Below, piece by piece: positions 62,767 to 64,000 of a stretch of DNA of 64,000 nt (within the stretch, counting starts at the first letter, position 1; each line of letters starts with the position of its first letter). Below the pieces are notes generated by a model that saw only the letters and a list, made by a program, of their open reading frames with translations, had not been told where the DNA came from and ran no database searches. A program made the position numbers and the translations under genes. Source of the DNA: Thiomonas sp. FB-Cd (lineage in GTDB: Bacteria > Pseudomonadota > Gammaproteobacteria > Burkholderiales > Burkholderiaceae_C); assembly GCF_000733775.1 (NCBI RefSeq), contig NZ_JPOE01000005.1, forward strand, positions 248,001 to 312,000, in the 5' to 3' direction.

Positions 62767-64000
62767 TCAACGCTTGCCACCCAGAAGGCTTCCTAAAACA
62801 CCGCGGATGAGTTCGCGCCCGACGGTGCTGCCGATACTGCGAGCGGCTGACTTGGCTAGCGCTTCGAGCATCGAGTCCTTGCGGCCAGTGCCACGACCCA
62901 GGCTTCCCAGCCCACCAAGCCAGCCATCGGAAGCCTCACTTGGCTTGGGTGCCCGCGCAAGCCCCTGGCTTTCGGCTATGGACACCCGGCCCTTGAGCAA
63001 TTCATAGGCTGATTCACGGTCCACCGGCTTTTCGTACACCCCCGCAACGAGAGACCCTTGCATCAGGGCACGACGCTCCTCCGGACTGATCGGCCCCATG
63101 CGGCTTCCAGGAGCAAGCATCCAAACCCGCTCCGTGGGCGAAGGCCGCCCCTTCTCGTCGAGCAGCGACACCAGCGCTTCACCCACAGCGAGCTCGGTGA
63201 TGGCCTGGGCGACGTCCAAACCCGGCTTTGGGCGCATGGTTTCAGCCGCCGCTCTCACGGCCTTTTGGTCGCGCGGCGAATAGGCCCGCAGCGCATGCTG
63301 AACGCGGTTGCCGAGCTGGCCGAGCACGCGGTCGGGCATATCAAGGGGATTTTGCGTGATGAAAAAAATCCCGACACCCTTGGACCGGATCAGGCGCACG
63401 ACCTGCTCAATCTTCTCCACGAGCGCCTGCGGGGCGTCCGTGAACAGCAGATGGGCCTCGTCGAAAAAAAACACGAGCTTGGGCTGATTCACATCGCCCA
63501 CCTCGGGCAAACGCTCAAACAGTTCGGACAGCAGCCAAAGCAGAAATGTGGCATACAGGCGGGGCGACTGGTAAAGCCTTTCAGCAGCCAAGATGTTGAT
63601 CATTCCACGACCGCTGCCGTCCCTCTGCATCAAGTCGTCGATGTCGAGCATGGGCTCACCGAAAAACTGTTCGGCGTTCTGCGACTGCAGTTGCAACAGG
63701 CCACGCTGGATGGCGCCGATGCTCGCGGCGCTGATGTTCCCATACTCCGTCGTGAACCGTGGTGCCTCGTCGCCCACATGCTTGAGCATGGCGCGCAGGT
63801 CTTTGAGGTCGAGCAGCAACAAGCCGCCGTCGTCGGCAATCTTGAAGACAAGATTGAGCACTCCGGCCTGCGTCTCATTGAGCTGAAGCAGTCGCGCGAG
63901 CAACAGCGGGCCCATATCCGAGATCGTCGCGCGCACCGGGTGACCCAGCTCGCCGAATACGTCCCAGAGTGTCACGGGGAAAGCGCGCCATTGTGGCTCG
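62767..64000 (-). CDS. HerA-like (DUF853) ATPase, 5' end beyond the window
   Basis: At least 411 residues; the reading frame continues through the right edge, so the start and the Walker A motif are not in the window. Walker B is [38 protein letters not shown] is the sensor region. The C-terminus is Gly-rich with [23 protein letters not shown]853 proteins (E. coli YjgR type) are putative DNA-translocating ATPases of unknown role. A TTG start for the flavin enzyme would overlap its stop. Confidence 0.85.
   Translation of the reverse strand, partial: EPQWRAFPVTLWDVFGELGHPVRATISDMGPLLLARLLQLNETQAGVLNLVFKIADDGGLLLLDLKDLRAMLKHVGDEAPRFTTEYGNISAASIGAIQRGLLQLQSQNAEQFFGEPMLDIDDLMQRDGSGRGMINILAAERLYQSPRLYATFLLWLLSELFERLPEVGDVNQPKLVFFFDEAHLLFTDAPQALVEKIEQVVRLIRSKGVGIFFITQNPLDMPDRVLGQLGNRVQHALRAYSPRDQKAVRAAAETMRPKPGLDVAQAITELAVGEALVSLLDEKGRPSPTERVWMLAPGSRMGPISPEERRALMQGSLVAGVYEKPVDRESAYELLKGRVSIAESQGLARAPKPSEASDGWLGGLGSLGRGTGRKDSMLEALAKSAARSIGSTVGRELIRGVLGSLLGGKR

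Noticed and set aside
1..64000. CRISPR arrays
   Set aside because: No series of regularly spaced direct repeats was seen; the only repeats are pairs at 8833 and 21062.

Overview
The window is GC-rich, densely packed bacterial DNA that looks like a Burkholderiales (beta-proteobacterial) chromosome. The combination of arsenite oxidase, a tetrathionate-reductase-type complex, metal efflux and beta-proteobacterial housekeeping genes fits a Thiomonas-like chemolithotroph; that genus assignment is inference from gene content, not a database match.

Region 1 (1-10.1 kb) is an arsenite oxidation locus. The divergent regulatory operon aioXSR (periplasmic As(III)-binding protein, histidine kinase, sigma-54 activator) faces the structural genes aioBA. 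Between them are two GTTAC-N6-GNAAC dyads followed by a clear -24/-12 sigma-54 promoter. Behind aioA lies a broken cytochrome c gene that ends at an intact IS630-family element (26-bp terminal repeats, TA duplication), and then a nitroreductase gene of the kind found in other aio operons.

Region 2 (10.1-30.9 kb) holds redox and metal-handling operons. A tetrathionate-reductase-like operon (ttrB-ttrC-ttrA-torD-like chaperone, minus strand) is preceded by a well-formed class II FNR/ANR promoter. On the plus strand follow a DUF318/ArsP-like permease with small redox proteins; a translationally coupled trio (CxxC-less thioredoxin-fold protein, cation diffusion facilitator, two-helix membrane protein); a PsiF-like protein; a P-type ATPase; and a ferritin-like/OsmC/tripartite RND efflux operon. 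FNR-like boxes also precede the PsiF/ATPase genes and the ferritin/OsmC/RND operon, so much of this region may be one oxygen-responsive regulon.

Region 3 (30.9-44.5 kb) is mostly core genome: panD, purU, an isocitrate dehydrogenase, glnS, a 2OG-Fe(II) oxygenase, a YheT-type hydrolase, a PAP2 phosphatase and a membrane-anchored cytochrome c. It is interrupted at 32.0-34.6 kb by a pocket of decayed mobile DNA (transposase fragments and a tnpB) next to tRNA-Arg(CCG).

Region 4 (45.4-62.8 kb) is an aryl-polyene/xanthomonadin-like pigment cluster: ACP, AMP-ligase, hotdog dehydratases, ketosynthase plus chain-length-factor-like partner, ketoreductase, acyltransferases, LolA-like carrier, MMPL exporter, polysaccharide deacetylase, a glycosyltransferase, an OmpV/MipA protein and a flavin-halogenase-like enzyme. 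A 5'-truncated tnpB copy sits inside it. The window ends in a HerA-like (DUF853) ATPase gene that runs off the right edge.

Three genes carry single-base frameshifts (cytochrome c behind aioA, DUF2892 protein, cytochrome c5), two of them in C5 runs, so either real decay/phase variation or homopolymer sequencing error must be considered.
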